Positions 15,001 through 28,400 of a stretch of 64,000 nucleotides of DNA are shown here, piece by piece (the stretch's first letter is position 1; each line of letters begins with the position of its first letter). The notes under the pieces are model-generated. The model was not told the origin of the DNA, did not search any database, and saw only the letters and a list, made by a program, of their open reading frames with translations. The DNA comes from Gorsachius magnificus (taxonomy: Eukaryota; Chordata; Aves; Pelecaniformes; Ardeidae), in NCBI GenBank assembly GCA_034008185.1, contig CM067084.1, positions 40,809,099 through 40,873,098 of the forward strand, read 5' to 3'. The position numbers and the translations under genes were made by a program.

Positions 15001-18000
15001 ACTGGGGAATTTCCCTCTCCAATTCTACTACCTCTCTAAGAGTTAAAGTCTTGAGGAGTTCCTCCCTTTGGGATATGCCCAATGGGATCCTGAGAAAAGG
15101 CACTGGTACAGTGGCCATGGTTGAGACATCTCTTGATAGAAATTTGTTCACGTTTGTGCATGGCTTAGTCTAAATTGATTCATTTCATCCCATTTTTAGA
15201 GATGCTGAACTGCTGCTTAAAACTGGTTTTGCAAAAATTAATTGAGGGAATTCAGCATCATGTGTCATCAGACTTTTAGCTGTGTTACATCTGGATTGAT
15301 GTTCAGTTATTTTACAGCAGCATACCCCACTAATTCCCCACTAATAAAGATTACATGTACTCAGCGAAGATCTAAAGTATGTTTGCATTATAAATAAAAT
15401 ATTAAATAAAAAGTAAAAAAAAAATAGTATTATTGTATCACTTTGTGTACCACAGTTTAATTCTACAACATTTTTCCAGTCAAAATAAATTTCCCACATT
15501 CTTCACATGACTGATACCATTTTTATCTTTAGTGCTTTCTTAAGTAACCTTTTCCTTTTGATTTTGTAATTCTTCTGCATTCACCTCCTCTTTGCACATA
15601 TAGTAGATTCTTAATGTGTCATTATTGCAGCTTGAAATCTAGAAGCCTCATGGGACAAACCTGAATATTGAGTCTTTCTCCCTAGAGCATTCCTTGAACA
15701 GTTCCTAGGATTGAAATGTGAGCTTTTTCATATTCTTTTTCCCAGCAGCAGTTCCATGTGGTTCCTGGCTAAGCAAGGACTGCTGAAGTAAAACCTGCTG
15801 CCACCATAGTTTTCCTTCTTTGAGTCTTCCGGCATGCCCATCTTTTTTAGGAGTATCAGAAAGTTGGCATAGCAACCACATCTCAGCTGGGAGCTCATCC
15901 CCTGTGAGGCTAGAACAGTGCTGGGGGCCTGCCATGAAGAGAATGAGCCGTTCTTCGAAGTATTTGCCCAGCTACCTACAAATGAGTATGGCTAAACCTT
16001 TTTCCATGATGACTCTTTTTTTTTTTTTTTTTTTTATTCCCCCCCCAGTGTTATTATGTAAATGAATTCTGCAGAGGGTGGTTACTTTATAACCACTGGA
16101 TGACTGAGCAAAGAGATTTTGATTATTTTCAAAGTACTAACATTCGTAAAATACTTCTACAATTAAAAATAAAAATATTTAAATAATTTATAGGAATTGC
16201 AGTAAATCTAGTGAGAGGGGTCATACAACAAAACTTATTACAGCTACAGACAACTGTTTGTTGCCTTTTTATTTTATAAGTCTATAAATACTGAGTGAGA
16301 GATACTTAACTTTAAATTTGTTACCTTGAACAGGTAATCATAATGGAGGTTTGGTTTAGAAATTCTATACAAGAAAGAGATAATTTAGAGACAGTGGTAT
16401 TTTCCTGGGCCCAGACACTCTCAGGTAGTGGTCACGACAGTATACCTATTATGTTTTAAAGTATTTTCTGTAGGTGCTGATTTCAGTATATTAACTTATT
16501 TTTCCGAAGTCTTCTAGTATAAACAGTCTGTAGCAAAATCCTTTAAACATCATACAGCAAAATACTAAACAATTTCAATGAATACAGTAGAATATCTTGG
16601 ATAGAATTAGATACCCCTTCCTTTCCTCCTAATAAGCTGAAGGAAGGATAGGTTTTATAGAATGGCAGAGTGTAAAGTTGTAAAAGGAGCACAGTAGTTC
16701 TTTCAGAACAGACTCTCCATAAACTGAACAGACCCCGCAGCAAAATAAACAGTGTTCCATTATACAAGATACCTATAGGGAGTTCTCTTTATGCCAAACA
16801 CAGAAAAAGATTTACTTTGGATTTGGCAAAGAAGTAATCCAAGAATATGTTTAAAAATTAATAGGTTGGGGAACCATCTCATTCCTCGCCCCCCCCCCGC
16901 CCAAGAGGACAACCATAATAAAATGTTGTAAACCAGCATGTAGTTAGTATGTATTAATCATAAGGGCTGTGTTTTAACAAAGGTGATATGTTTCTCCAAA
17001 TATGAGCCATACGTGTTATATTGTACCAAAATCCTTGCTGCAAGTATATTATGTTTTTAGTTTCATCTAAATAGAATTTTGAGGGAAAATATACAATTGC
17101 CAGTCATTCTTTATTGGCATCCACCACATTGCTCAGGAAAAAGGAGGCCAAACCTCTCAAAAGTCCAGTTTTGGTCAGTAAGTATCGTCTTACTGATAGA
17201 AACTGTATGTCTGCAATGCACTTTTTCTAGCTGGGACCATACTGTTGTGATACGGAAAAATCCTCATTTGCTATGGGTTTGGGGGCTATTTTTTTGTTTG
17301 GTTGTTTTTTTTTTCCTTTTGATTTATCAAATTCCTTTTGATATTACTATATGTAATAAATGGAGCTGAACTGCTTTTAAAATAACTCCTCTGGATAAGT
17401 GCATTTGTTGGGTCAGAAGATAAATTTGCTTCAAAAGATTTAAAGGACTCTGCAGTTATCCTTCCTAATCAGAGCATCCGTACTGTTGATATCAGTAGAA
17501 TTAGTGAATACACCAGATGATCAGTCACCACCACAGCTGGTGATATCGTGAATTAAATGTTCTGCCTAAGAACTGCTGTCTGCTGCTGTTGCACTTGCTT
17601 TCACAGTGGATGCTTGTAGAAGTCCACAAAACTTCTGGCATCCCATAGATTGCTGCCTAGGCACTGGCCTGCCGTGCTGCTCTCTTGGCATATCCCCTCA
17701 AATTTTACCTTTAAAAGTTTGGGTTGAGATGCAACGTCCTGACTGAAGCACTCTTCAGTCAAAACCTCACATAAGTCTTTGTCATGCTTCTGGAATACAA
17801 ATGTTGCGCCCTGTTTAGCTTCATCAAAGAAAGGCCTTCTCATGGCTTAACTAAAACTGTAAAAGGGAAAGTATCAAAGGTTGTTAGCACCTATGTGTCA
17901 TCAGGAGATGTTATCTGTCCACTCCATCCACATTCTTTTAGTCTATTATAATTTTAAAGCCTAGTTACAAATTCAAGTAGGATCTCAAATACAACCATGT

Positions 18001-21000
18001 GAAAGCAAAATGTTTTTCATAAGAATTCATGCAAGACAAAAATCAAAATTGTGATTTATACAGAGTATGGTCCTTTTAAACCACAAAAACTACATAGTTA
18101 TGCAGTTGTTGTACCTAATGAAAGCATATACAGATAAATAGAATTTCAATGCTTTTAAGAAAGCCTATATATCTACAGTTCATTGACTTTTCAGAATATT
18201 TTATTACTAACCACTCCATGATACCCATTCAACTTTGTTTTTAAAGAGTCTTCCAGTTTTGTTTTTATTTAATTTTCACTGTTAATGTGAAAAAAAAAAA
18301 AATAAATCATCTTTTAGAGAAGAAAAGGAACTGGAGAATACTTCAGAATCTTCTGGATATCTGTGGATTGGTATTTCTGTCCTACAACAGAAATGTGGAT
18401 GTTTTATTGCATGTTTTAACTGAGTTTAAAATGAAAGCCACTATGTTTTTAAAAGAATTGCATAGAGAGAGAGGTAAAGTTTTAACAAAAATTCAAGATG
18501 AAACAGCAGAAGTTTTGTTTTAATGCATGGTACAATCTTTACCTGTTCTTGTCTACGTAATGAAAAAAAAATACCCAGTTTTCACTATTAAATAGATAGC
18601 AAAAATGTAGTGATAGCTGTGAAGTAATTTAGAGTAAAAGGCCATATACATTTTAGAGAGGCATCAAAACATGCATTCTTATATTACACTTCACAGATTT
18701 TACAAAACTGTTCCAATAGTCTTGGCTGAATGAAATGTAGTATTTTATACTGCAGTAAGCCTGAATATTAAACAAATTTGTTTTAACAGTACCTTCTTTC
18801 TGGAAATGAAGTTTTACGATACCATATTCCTTTGCAGTTTATTTTCATCTCAGCTGAATAGCTGATGCGTGCAAAACTTGATGCTTCCCACAAATGCTGG
18901 TAAGAAGCCCAGAAAGAGATGTAGGGTACAAATTCTCTCAAGGGATTTCCATGGAAGTTGAGCATGTACAACTGGATGATAATTGAAGCTAAAACTAATT
19001 TGGACAAGTTTGTTCATCCATTTCTACCCATACATATCACAAAAAATGTACATGAAGTTTATAAAGTCAAGTACAAGAAATTAGTTTATAAAAATCTCCT
19101 ATGATTCCCTTCAATCTCTACTCTTTCACCTTCATACAGAATCTCATCTGGTTGCCCTGTCACATCTTGAGCAAACTTTGGGAATGCAGGCAAGACAAAC
19201 TCCTTGCTTTCAGTTTCCATGCCTTATGTCTGTGATTTCAGAACAGGATTTCTAGGAAAGTCCTGCTAAGCCAGTAACAGTCCAGAGATCTAGTGTAGAC
19301 CATCCTATGTGTATGATCCACAGATTCTGACCTACTGGAAAAAAATCTGGCTGGAAATTCTGATGTCATACTGAGTATGTGCAAAGCTGAATTTTTGGTG
19401 TCTGTTTGTTTACTTTTAAATAAAAGAGCTCATGATCTAGCCAAATATAGGCATAGTTTAGTGTAGAGAAAAAAAAAAAGACATTTCTGGCACTAGTAAG
19501 ATCCTCTGCCAAATAAATTAATTCTCTACAGAAGTGTTCATGTGTTAGAGCATCCTTTAGATGTAAGAAGCCCATTCCCCTTTTATTAATTTCAACTTCA
19601 AGCTGCAAAGGCACCTCAAACTTCGTTGTATAAAACTTAAAAAAAAAAAAAAAAATACAACAAAAATATTCTGATCAGATGTTTGCCATGGGCTATTTCA
19701 GCACAAATGGAAATTTTGCAAGGCCGTAAGCAGCTGATTGCTGTGGACATCTTTTATTAAAGATGATGGTATACTTTGAAGAGCATATTACTACTTACGA
19801 ACAAACTGTGTGAACTCCTTCTCCTGTAACTATGGAAAACACCCTGGTGGGTTTCACACCAACACCTTTGGCAGAGGTGAGGTTTGTGCTGGTTTAGTGT
19901 CTCTTTGGTTCCCATATGGAGAGAGTACTTGCTGATGTAAGAAGTTTTGGTCTGTAAACAAAGTACCATACAATGGTAAAAGAGCTCTCTTAGAAAGCAT
20001 TTTGATACAGTATACAGTGTTGGAGTGGTTCATGACCCACTAAGTAAGGAGAAGCGCCAGTCAACAGCTTTTCTGTGTATTTTAGAACAATTGCATTCCT
20101 TTTTCTAAGCCAAAAACACAGCCATCACCATTATATAAATGTAAATCTTTCTTGAGAAGTCTGGTTCTCTTCCTTCATTTCCTGTAGCATGTTAGCTGCA
20201 GCTTATTTCAGATTGTTTTCTCTTAAGCTCCCAGAAAATGTAAACAGAGCATAAAAATCTTGTCCACAAATCTTCACACTAAGTCATTCTGAACTCCCAC
20301 TAGGAGTACCTTACCCATAAGATCAGTTATTGCAAATTACTATTGAAGTATTTTTTCTTTTGGTTTTTTTTTCTTTAAATATGTTGTAATATCTACGAAG
20401 AAGAAACCTGTTTTCTAAAAGACAAAATTAAGTCTGTAGCATATTGTGCTTTGACAGTCCCAGACTTCATGATGCCTATCTTTTTGTTATACGTTATAGT
20501 GGGTTTTAGTTGCCCAAAAGTTCTGTTCTTCTCCTGAGCATCCAGGAAACATGACTCCTACAAAGGAAGATCTCACTAGTACGGTGCACTAAGAGAGCTA
20601 ATATAAAAATGATGTTGTATCACTGAGTTAATTTTATTACAGTACTGCTTTATTCTCTGTTTAGCACTGTCTGATCTGTGGATCTTCTATTTTGCCCAGC
20701 AGACTGAGATGAGTTAAACTATGGAATAATGCTGTCAAGTTTTCCATTATAGTCAGATTAATTTGCCATTTCTTAATTCTATTCTGCTGGTCCTCACTGT
20801 AGTCTGTGCTGATTTACTATTTACCACTTGCAGGTATCACTAGTTTTCATTTAACAAAGTCATGCAGCATATATTGCTCTCTAAAACCAGACTGGAAAGT
20901 GGTCATCTACTTGCAATTGACTTCTGCTGCTGTTCTGTGTATCTCGTCCATTTTTGTGATAACACCTTGACAAATGTTTTCTGGATCTAAGCACCATACA

Positions 21001-24000
21001 GTGGGGCATGTCAGCTTTATATATGGAGAACAGTACTTCCTAGTCCCATTAATTTGTGCCCAGCTCTCCCATACATGAGCATTGTCCTTGGCTGCTGCTG
21101 TAAATATAAGTAAGTCAAATGTAGGGCTTTTTACCACTCATACCTATGTTATATTTCAGAGAAGCTTTCATCCAGGTTTCCCCCAGGATATGTTTTAGTA
21201 CTTCTACACTGAAAGTTCTGGCAATACTATTTTGACATGAATATGCATAGCTTTCATTCAGATATATACATAGTTAATATTGCTCACATGGGTTTGTAAT
21301 CAGAAACGCATGCATTAAGATTAAATGAGAATTCAATTCAAGCAATAAATTGACGTGTAGTAATGAAGTATTGTTGACCAAAGTCTTGATATTAAGCAAA
21401 TGCTTTTGATTTCAGTAAAAGATGGCATGTCCCACTTACATTTAGTTACAAAAATCTGTAATACTTGGGGAAAAAAATGTATTTTTTAGATATGATAGTT
21501 ACAGCATCGTGAAAACCTTTTCTGCAGAGTTATGTTTAAGTATGTAATGCTGTGCTGTGAGTTCAGGCATGTAGTGCTTGATGCAGAGTTCTTTTTCGTA
21601 TCAACTGTCTGTTTTTCTTATCATGGTGAAAATGCCAAGATAGAAATGTCTTTTCTCTATCTTTCTTGTGATTCCATGCAAACATATTTTAATGGTCAGC
21701 TAAACCACGCAGATTTATTTTAAACTGGGAAATAACTGTTCTCTGCCTGTGTCTGTGTGGCCGCCTATGGGTACCTATACACTTGCATGTGTGCATTCCA
21801 TGACTTTCGTGAAAAGTTCTGGGAGAACTTAGCAGTAAGTAGTCCTTGGTTACGCTATCTTGGTTTCAATGTGGACATGTGTTTCTTTCGAGTACATAAA
21901 ATGTCTAAAAAAAGAAAAATGTATTAAGTCTAGAGATTATATTAGCAAATACAATTTGGGACGATACTCTGATATGAAAGAAATAGTATATTTAGCTAAT
22001 AAACTGAAGGCATCAAATATAGCAAGGATTTTTAAAAAGACTTTTCAGGGAGTTTCAGGGGACTCTTGACTGATGAGCCCAGTATCTGAAAAAATGAGTA
22101 GATAATGTAGAAGTAATAGTATGATGTAGAATAAAGAAATTAGAATAATAGAACATAATGCAGCATTTTGGGAAAATAAAGTAAATTTTGTGAATAGAGG
22201 TAGCACCTCACAAATCTATGTGAGCTACTTGAAAGAATCAACAAGAACCATGTGGATGAGTGAAGTATAGCTGATACAGTCTGCTGGATTTCCAAAGGTT
22301 TTCAACATAGTCCATTTTGAAAGGCTTCTGAAGAAACTAAGCAGTCAAGGGATAAAGGCTTGACAAAATATATCTTCTTGCCCAAATAAAAATAAGTGTT
22401 TAAAAGAAAGTAACCAAAAATAGAAGTAAACTGTCAATTCTCAAAAAAGCGGGAGACAGCCAGTTGGACTCCACACAGAACTGTGCTGTCTGGCACTGTT
22501 CATCATTATGTGCCTCTTTTTCCAGATCACTTATGTTTTAAAAAACAGAACAAAACCCCTTCCTCCAAACAAACAAACAAAAAAAATTGGTGCTTGGGTT
22601 TCAGGTGTTTAGGTACAACAGATCCATAAAGAATTATTTTTATCAGTTATGTCAATGTATATTCTCATTGTTTGGCAGGAGATTTGTGGAAGTTTTGTAT
22701 TAAAATACATTATTATCAGTATGTGGTTCTATACATCCAGAATATGTTAAGATGCTAAGTCTGAGAAATATGATTATGTGTTGTTAATTATGTTTTACAA
22801 TACTACTAAATGTTTTAGCACTGAAGTTACAGTGCTGGTGTTCTTAATTTTTATTACAAGCCTGAACACTAGTATGGAAATTCAGTTTTGTTTTACTGAT
22901 AAAACACTGAGGTTTTCTGATTGTTTTCATGATTCCTTTAATAATAGTAAAGGATTTTGTAGTTTATGTATTCGGTGTTCCCCAGCAGCAGGTTGAAACA
23001 GTTGCTGCCAGCACTCTCAACTTGCTAAATGGCTCTGCACTGGTATCTAATACCTTCATGTTCAGATGATGAAAGTACTCAGGCCTATTGGTTTAATGAT
23101 GTGATCTTTCCTGGCACACTTCTATGCCACTGTTCCTGTAGAGCCTCCTATTTTTTGACTACATAAAACTGCTGTAACATTGATGTGGAGCTGGACAGCA
23201 TGAGTATGCGCTGGCAGGAGTGCAGGTGGGACAGCAAACAGTGCAGATCTCTGAGGGCACTGCTTCAAGCCCGTGAGAAAGACAGTGCCACAGCTCAGTC
23301 TAGTTGCAGGTGTTGATTTACTGTGTGCAGCGGAGTAGTTTGAGCGGGTTCATGGGGAAAGGATTCAATTGTGCAAGCGCAATTGGCACCTACCAGAAAG
23401 AGAAGATGGCATGGGGAACACATATGTTCTACTGGCTGAAAGACTGCCACGGGGGTCAATGGTAGCAATTTCACCATGTGGAGTATTTAGAGAGAGAAAA
23501 CCTGTACTTTGAAACCTGTTTGACCAGACAGAGAGAGGTCTGGAATTGTCATTGAAAATCAGTTGAGTAGTAGCTTCCAGATCTCTGGAGATTGTCCTTT
23601 CTGCAAGGGTAGAGAGGCCAAAGCTTTCATATGCATGTATTTAAATTCTTAGATAGCTTTCTTGAGAGCATTGTGAGTTCCTCATTCAGCAGAGACATAC
23701 TCTGATTTGCTGAAGGGAAATATGGCACAACAGCAACAGAGCAAATGTAAAACAGCACCTCAGAGCTCAAAGCATATGTCCTCCTACCCTGAACATATCT
23801 GTTACGGTGTCATTTCTTCCAATCAGAAGCACTGATGTCAGATGACAGGGCCCGGACAGGAAACGGTTTGCAGAATTGGCAGGGAGTTACTTGTCAGTAG
23901 CCTGATCACCTGCTGGAGATGATGGAGATGTTCTGTTCAGTACTGCTGACGCCTTTAGCAGCGGAGAGGATGAGCTCTATGAGCTATGCCATTTTGCTTT

Positions 24001-24639
24001 AAATTACTATTTGACAATTATATGGCCTTATGACTTTTGTTTAATTTATTCTTAAAGCATTTATTCACCCAAGCAGCTACAGGAGCTTGCAATAATGGAA
24101 GAACTTACTTAAGGACTTCTCTTCACAACTCAGTACTGAGGAACCATGTTGAGAAACAGGGGACTGCTTCCAGGCTCCCAAACAGAAGTAGAAATTTAGA
24201 AGTTTAGCTACAACTTCTTCTTTAATTTGTTGCAAAATATGGTTTCTTGTCACGCTGCCTTAGAGAGGACTGTCTCACAAGATTTTTACTAATTTTGAAT
24301 CATTACTTTGTGCAGGGTATTCCTTTTAAGGATTCACAGCCCAATAATTTCCTTAGTCAGATAGAGATACCTCTGCATATTGACTTCATTTCAGTCCTCA
24401 CTGTGGACATACTCAGTATAGATTCTCCTGAACTCTTACCATTTTCACATGTAAACTTGAAGGAAGAAATCACTTGCTGCAGGATTCCTTGGCTTTTATT
24501 CGAAAAATGCCTACCAGACAAGCGCCTGTGATATTCCCCTTCAAAAAGCCTAAATCTGAAAGGTGAACAAAAAAATACAGTGACCAGCAGGGCTAATCCT
24601 TTTATGTAAGTGTTCTTCCTTGCTCGCTGTCGGTCCTAC
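1..24639. other. AT-rich non-coding DNA, probably PALLD intron or 5' flank
   Basis: No exon, RNA gene or transposon could be recognised. Open frames are short and lack codon or domain structure; the longest (minus strand, 11172-11687, 171 codons) has no recognisable motif. Visible local structure: T8 followed by A17 at 2363-2387, an 11-base tandem duplication at 6770-6791, a roughly 23-base imperfect tandem duplication at 11733-11778, T20 followed by C8 at 16016-16046, and A-runs near 18290 and 19640. A moderately GC-rich patch at 6240-6420 holds no recognisable gene. Earlier palladin exons were not found. Confidence 0.6.
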
Positions 24640-25480
24640 ATACACACGCCCATTCAGCCCCTACGTTCTTTCTCCTGAAGCACCCGACGCGCTGCTACAA
24701 CCAGGTACGGAGCAGCAGCAGCAGGCAGTGCTCTGCTAGCGAATTTGCACCGGCTCCCAGCAGGTACGCTGCTCTTCGCGATACTGCTTAAAAGTGTGTA
24801 GGGATATTTTGAGAGTAACACTAGCCCCGCTCGCTTCACAGACCAGCCGCTCTTTAAAAGACAGAGGTAGCCGCGTCGAGGCATTCCTTTGCCTCTGCAG
24901 AAAGCAGCAGCGCAGTCCCCAAAGGGCGCGCTGTCACTTCTTCTCCGGGACGGTGAAAAAACCGCCACACGTATCCGTGAGGTTTTTTACGCGGGGAGCT
25001 GGTTCTCCCGTGCCCCGTTGCCCGCGGTCTGAGCACGCCGGCACCGCTGGGGCAGCCCCCGCGGCTCCGCCCGCTGCGCGACCAGGCTGCCGGTGGGGGA
25101 GCAGCGGAGGAACCGGCAGCGGCTCGACTGCGGCTCCCGAGAGGTTCCCGGCCGGGGGGCCCCCCCCGCCGGCGCCCGGGGTCGGTGCGCCTTCGGGGGC
25201 GGCCGGCGGCCGCTGCTCGCCCGGGGCCCGGGCGGGGTGGCCCGCTGGAGCTGGGCCGGGGGGGCGCGGCGCGGCGCGGCCCCGGGGGTTCAGCCAGACA
25301 AAGAACAGTCCCGGCAACCAAATAAGGAAGTGGGAGCTGGAGGATTTCAGAATACGAGCAGGGAGTTGGGGGAGAGGCGGGGAAGCAGCCTTTCTGCGGC
25401 AAGCTGCTTTCTGCTCTTAAAAGTGCACTGGTGCATACCGGGGATCGAGGCTCGCGAACTTGTTATCCTTCTGTAGGCTT
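24640..25480. promoter_or_regulatory. CpG island with a perfect CArG box, candidate alternative promoter
   Basis: Very GC-rich and CG-dense, strongest at 25010-25310. At its 3' side a perfect CArG box CCAAATAAGG (25318-25327) is followed by a GC box within gaggcgggga (25374-25383) and a TATA-like tcttaaaag with TTAAAA at 25417-25422. This is the geometry of an SRF-regulated promoter firing rightward near 25445. I could not find a convincing splice donor just downstream, so the first exon and target gene are uncertain. Donor-like CAG|GTAC sequences occur at 24703/24704 and 24763/24764 on the left side. Long open frames on both strands here reflect scarcity of stop codons in GC-rich DNA, not proteins. 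Confidence 0.6.
25318..25327. promoter_or_regulatory. Perfect CArG box (SRF-binding consensus)
   Basis: CCAAATAAGG matches CC(A/T)6GG at every position. It marks the edge of the CpG island about 90 bases upstream of a TATA-like element. SRF with myocardin-family coactivators drives many actin-cytoskeletal and smooth-muscle genes, the class to which palladin belongs. Binding is inferred from the motif only. Confidence 0.55.
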
Positions 25481-28400
25481 CTGCCAGCAAAGCTGACGAA
25501 CTCAAGCCGTGTTTGTCATATTTTCTCATGTTTCTGAAAGCTCTTTGTAGTTGGGGGTGGTTGTTGTTTTTAAAGGAGGGGTCTTTGGCAGCGGCATTGC
25601 TTATCAGCTTGAAGATAAATGAGTCGTCTTCTGCCAGGGGAAAAAGTCCCACTGCAGATAATTCTGAGCATTACGATAACACGTTACAAATTTTCATCCA
25701 CTGCGGTGTTCTAATAAAAACTTAGAAATTCATCTAGAAAGGGTACATACGCACCCACGAGAGACCAAGGTGTCTTTGCAGTTGAGAGCAGTAGCAGAGA
25801 AAGCAAAGACAGAAAATGAGAACTGAAAAACCCATCCTGATAATTCTGATAGAAAAGCATTTCATAATGAAATGACTCGGTGGGAAAACAGCCTGGGATA
25901 CCAGAAATGCAAGTAAGCTACTGTTTTAAACATAGGTACAGAATTCATACCCTGCGAGCCTAATTGCTTAATTGCTAGTGTCGTGGGATATTTTTTTTTT
26001 TTTTTTTTCCCCCTACTTACATGGGCTGAATTTAAAAGGTCTTATTCCTGGTGGGAAAAGACACAGAATACCATTCACCTTTTCACTTCGAGCTCACTTG
26101 GAACACGAAGAATCAACACAACAGAAACATTCAGTAGATGAAGGAGCAGCTGTGATCTCTACTGACCGTGTGAAAGCTAGAACAGAGAAAACTAAATAGC
26201 TGTGGGCACAAACTTCAGCAGTAACATTTAACATACTGGCCTGGTTTGCTCTGTTTTCAAAACGTTAGCAACAGAATGTCTCCTAAATTCACAGCCTTTA
26301 TAGCAAACAATTAAATGTGCTATGAGCTTGACATCCCGATGAAAGGAAGTAAGTTATGCCTTGATCTTGAAATTGTGACCAGATCAGCTCATAAACAGCT
26401 ACTAAAAAACATTTTAAATATTGTGGAGAAGCCTGACTCAGAAGAAACAGCTTCTTTATCTTTCCTGACAGGCCTCCCAATTACAGCAGCTGTAAGTTAC
26501 TAAAGTGTAACTAATTGAAAGATAGAAGACACTCAGTATTAGCATATCAGGAGTATTAAAGAAGAGAATGTAGCATTGAGACTTGAGTTGGGAACTGGGA
26601 AGGACGTACGGGTGACATTTGAATTGCTGTAACCACCTGTGACTTTTATATAAGCCTCCTAACAATTTAAGGGTCTCAAGTGTAGGTAGACCCGTCATAG
26701 ATCCATAGTGATGCTTGCAAATGTGATTTCAATATCACAGCTGAAGAGTGTTATGCCAATTTTACTACGAAGTAAAGAAGAAACAGTAGCTACAAGACTA
26801 ACAAAACCATAAAGGGGTAAGTCTTAGGCAAGGTTATTTTGCTCTTGATCCCGATATGTGGGTTGGGACAGAAGAATAGATTACAGGTGCCTTTGTAATT
26901 TATTTCACTAATAAAAAAATATAGAATCGGAGAAGAGCGGTCAAGTGAGGGAGGATGAAAGTGCAAGGAAAAGCTGCAAGAGTTGGGAAACATACAGGGC
27001 AGAATCAGCTGTATGGCTTGGGAAAGAAAAGAAATTGGACAAAAACTTACAAAATAGTTCTCCTTTGTGGGGTTAGTGAAACTGGCAGCTTAACACAGGT
27101 CAAAATACTTTTGAGTCTGAGGAGTGAATAGTTTTACAGATTCTATTTTGTTATTCTGGAGCCTATACACATTGCTATACCAGTAGTTGTGCAGGCCAGG
27201 AAGTTCTCATGGATTACTCATGGTCAAAACAGACTGAGAACGTGGGTACCAAAATATCTAGGTACTTTAAGGAAGCCATTGGGATGCTTGACTTCTCTAT
27301 ATGCTTGTTGTTCAACCATTGCTGTTCTGGTTCGTTGTTAGAAAGTGCCTATATAATAGACCCACAGTTTTTCTCCATGCCATCATAGGGGTTACATGTT
27401 AAGTCTAATCAATATCACTTAAACAGTTTTGTACCCTGAAGACTTTTGCTATTTTAGTCCAAATGGTGAAGTAATTAGTATTGTAACAAAGAAGGCTTAA
27501 GCATGAGTCACTTCATCACCATGTATATACACGTGCCTGTGTGTGTATACATGTATTTCCATTAAAATGGTAATTGCCTTCTTATGAAAATTCTCTCAGC
27601 AATAGAAACTTGGAATTTTTGTTTTCCTTTATGTATAATTAGAACTTTGGAAAAAGGTCCTGGTGTCATTTTATTTTTGCTGAATCATGTTTTAATAGAT
27701 CAGAGACTTAACAGCATGATTTGCTTTCAAGTGTTGGCTCTAACAGCGATGGTTTCCTCTCTGTAAAACCCGTGACTTTGATGGTGTGTATTGGCAGAAC
27801 TGAAGGTGATGGGAAATGTTTGCTCAAATAATCTTTTCTGTAACAAAGATTTGATCCTTTATTTTCCAGAAGTACTAAGAAAAACAAAAGCCACAAACAA
27901 CTTGGTACTCCTAGTTAGATGTTGTGAATTTTACCAATAGGAGATAATACCAAACATAGCACTTTACAGTTATGACCTCAGTGTCTGCCAACACCAGCAA
28001 AGTTAGGTACTACAGGATGCTTGTAAGACAGCATTCAAGAGACTTTTGAAATAGTGTTAAATGTTTTGGGCTGGTACGTGTTTGGCAATTGCCATTTCAG
28101 AGGTATAGTTAGTCCCTTTTGGTTTTAGGAAAACCTAACTTTGCATTTTGGCCTTCTAAGGAAATCTCAAACTCTCACACATTCCAAGAGAATCAGCGGC
28201 CCATTCCTGGCTTTCCTCCCCATTCAAAGCTTTAAAATGTTGTTAAGTCCACTATGGGAGGGGATGCGATTTTTATTGAGATTTTTTTGTTTGTTTTAAA
28301 GAAAAATATGAAAGTCCACAATGCTTGGCATGTCAGTAGCTAATGTAAATGGGATGCATTTCCTTTATGTAAGAAAAAACATGAGATTGCTGCACTGGGC

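Noticed and set aside
24794..25420. Open frames of 127-208 codons on both strands in the CpG island
   Set aside because: They overlap one another in several frames, consist of Gly/Pro/Ala/Arg translations of GC-rich DNA and show no domain; stop codons are simply rare here.
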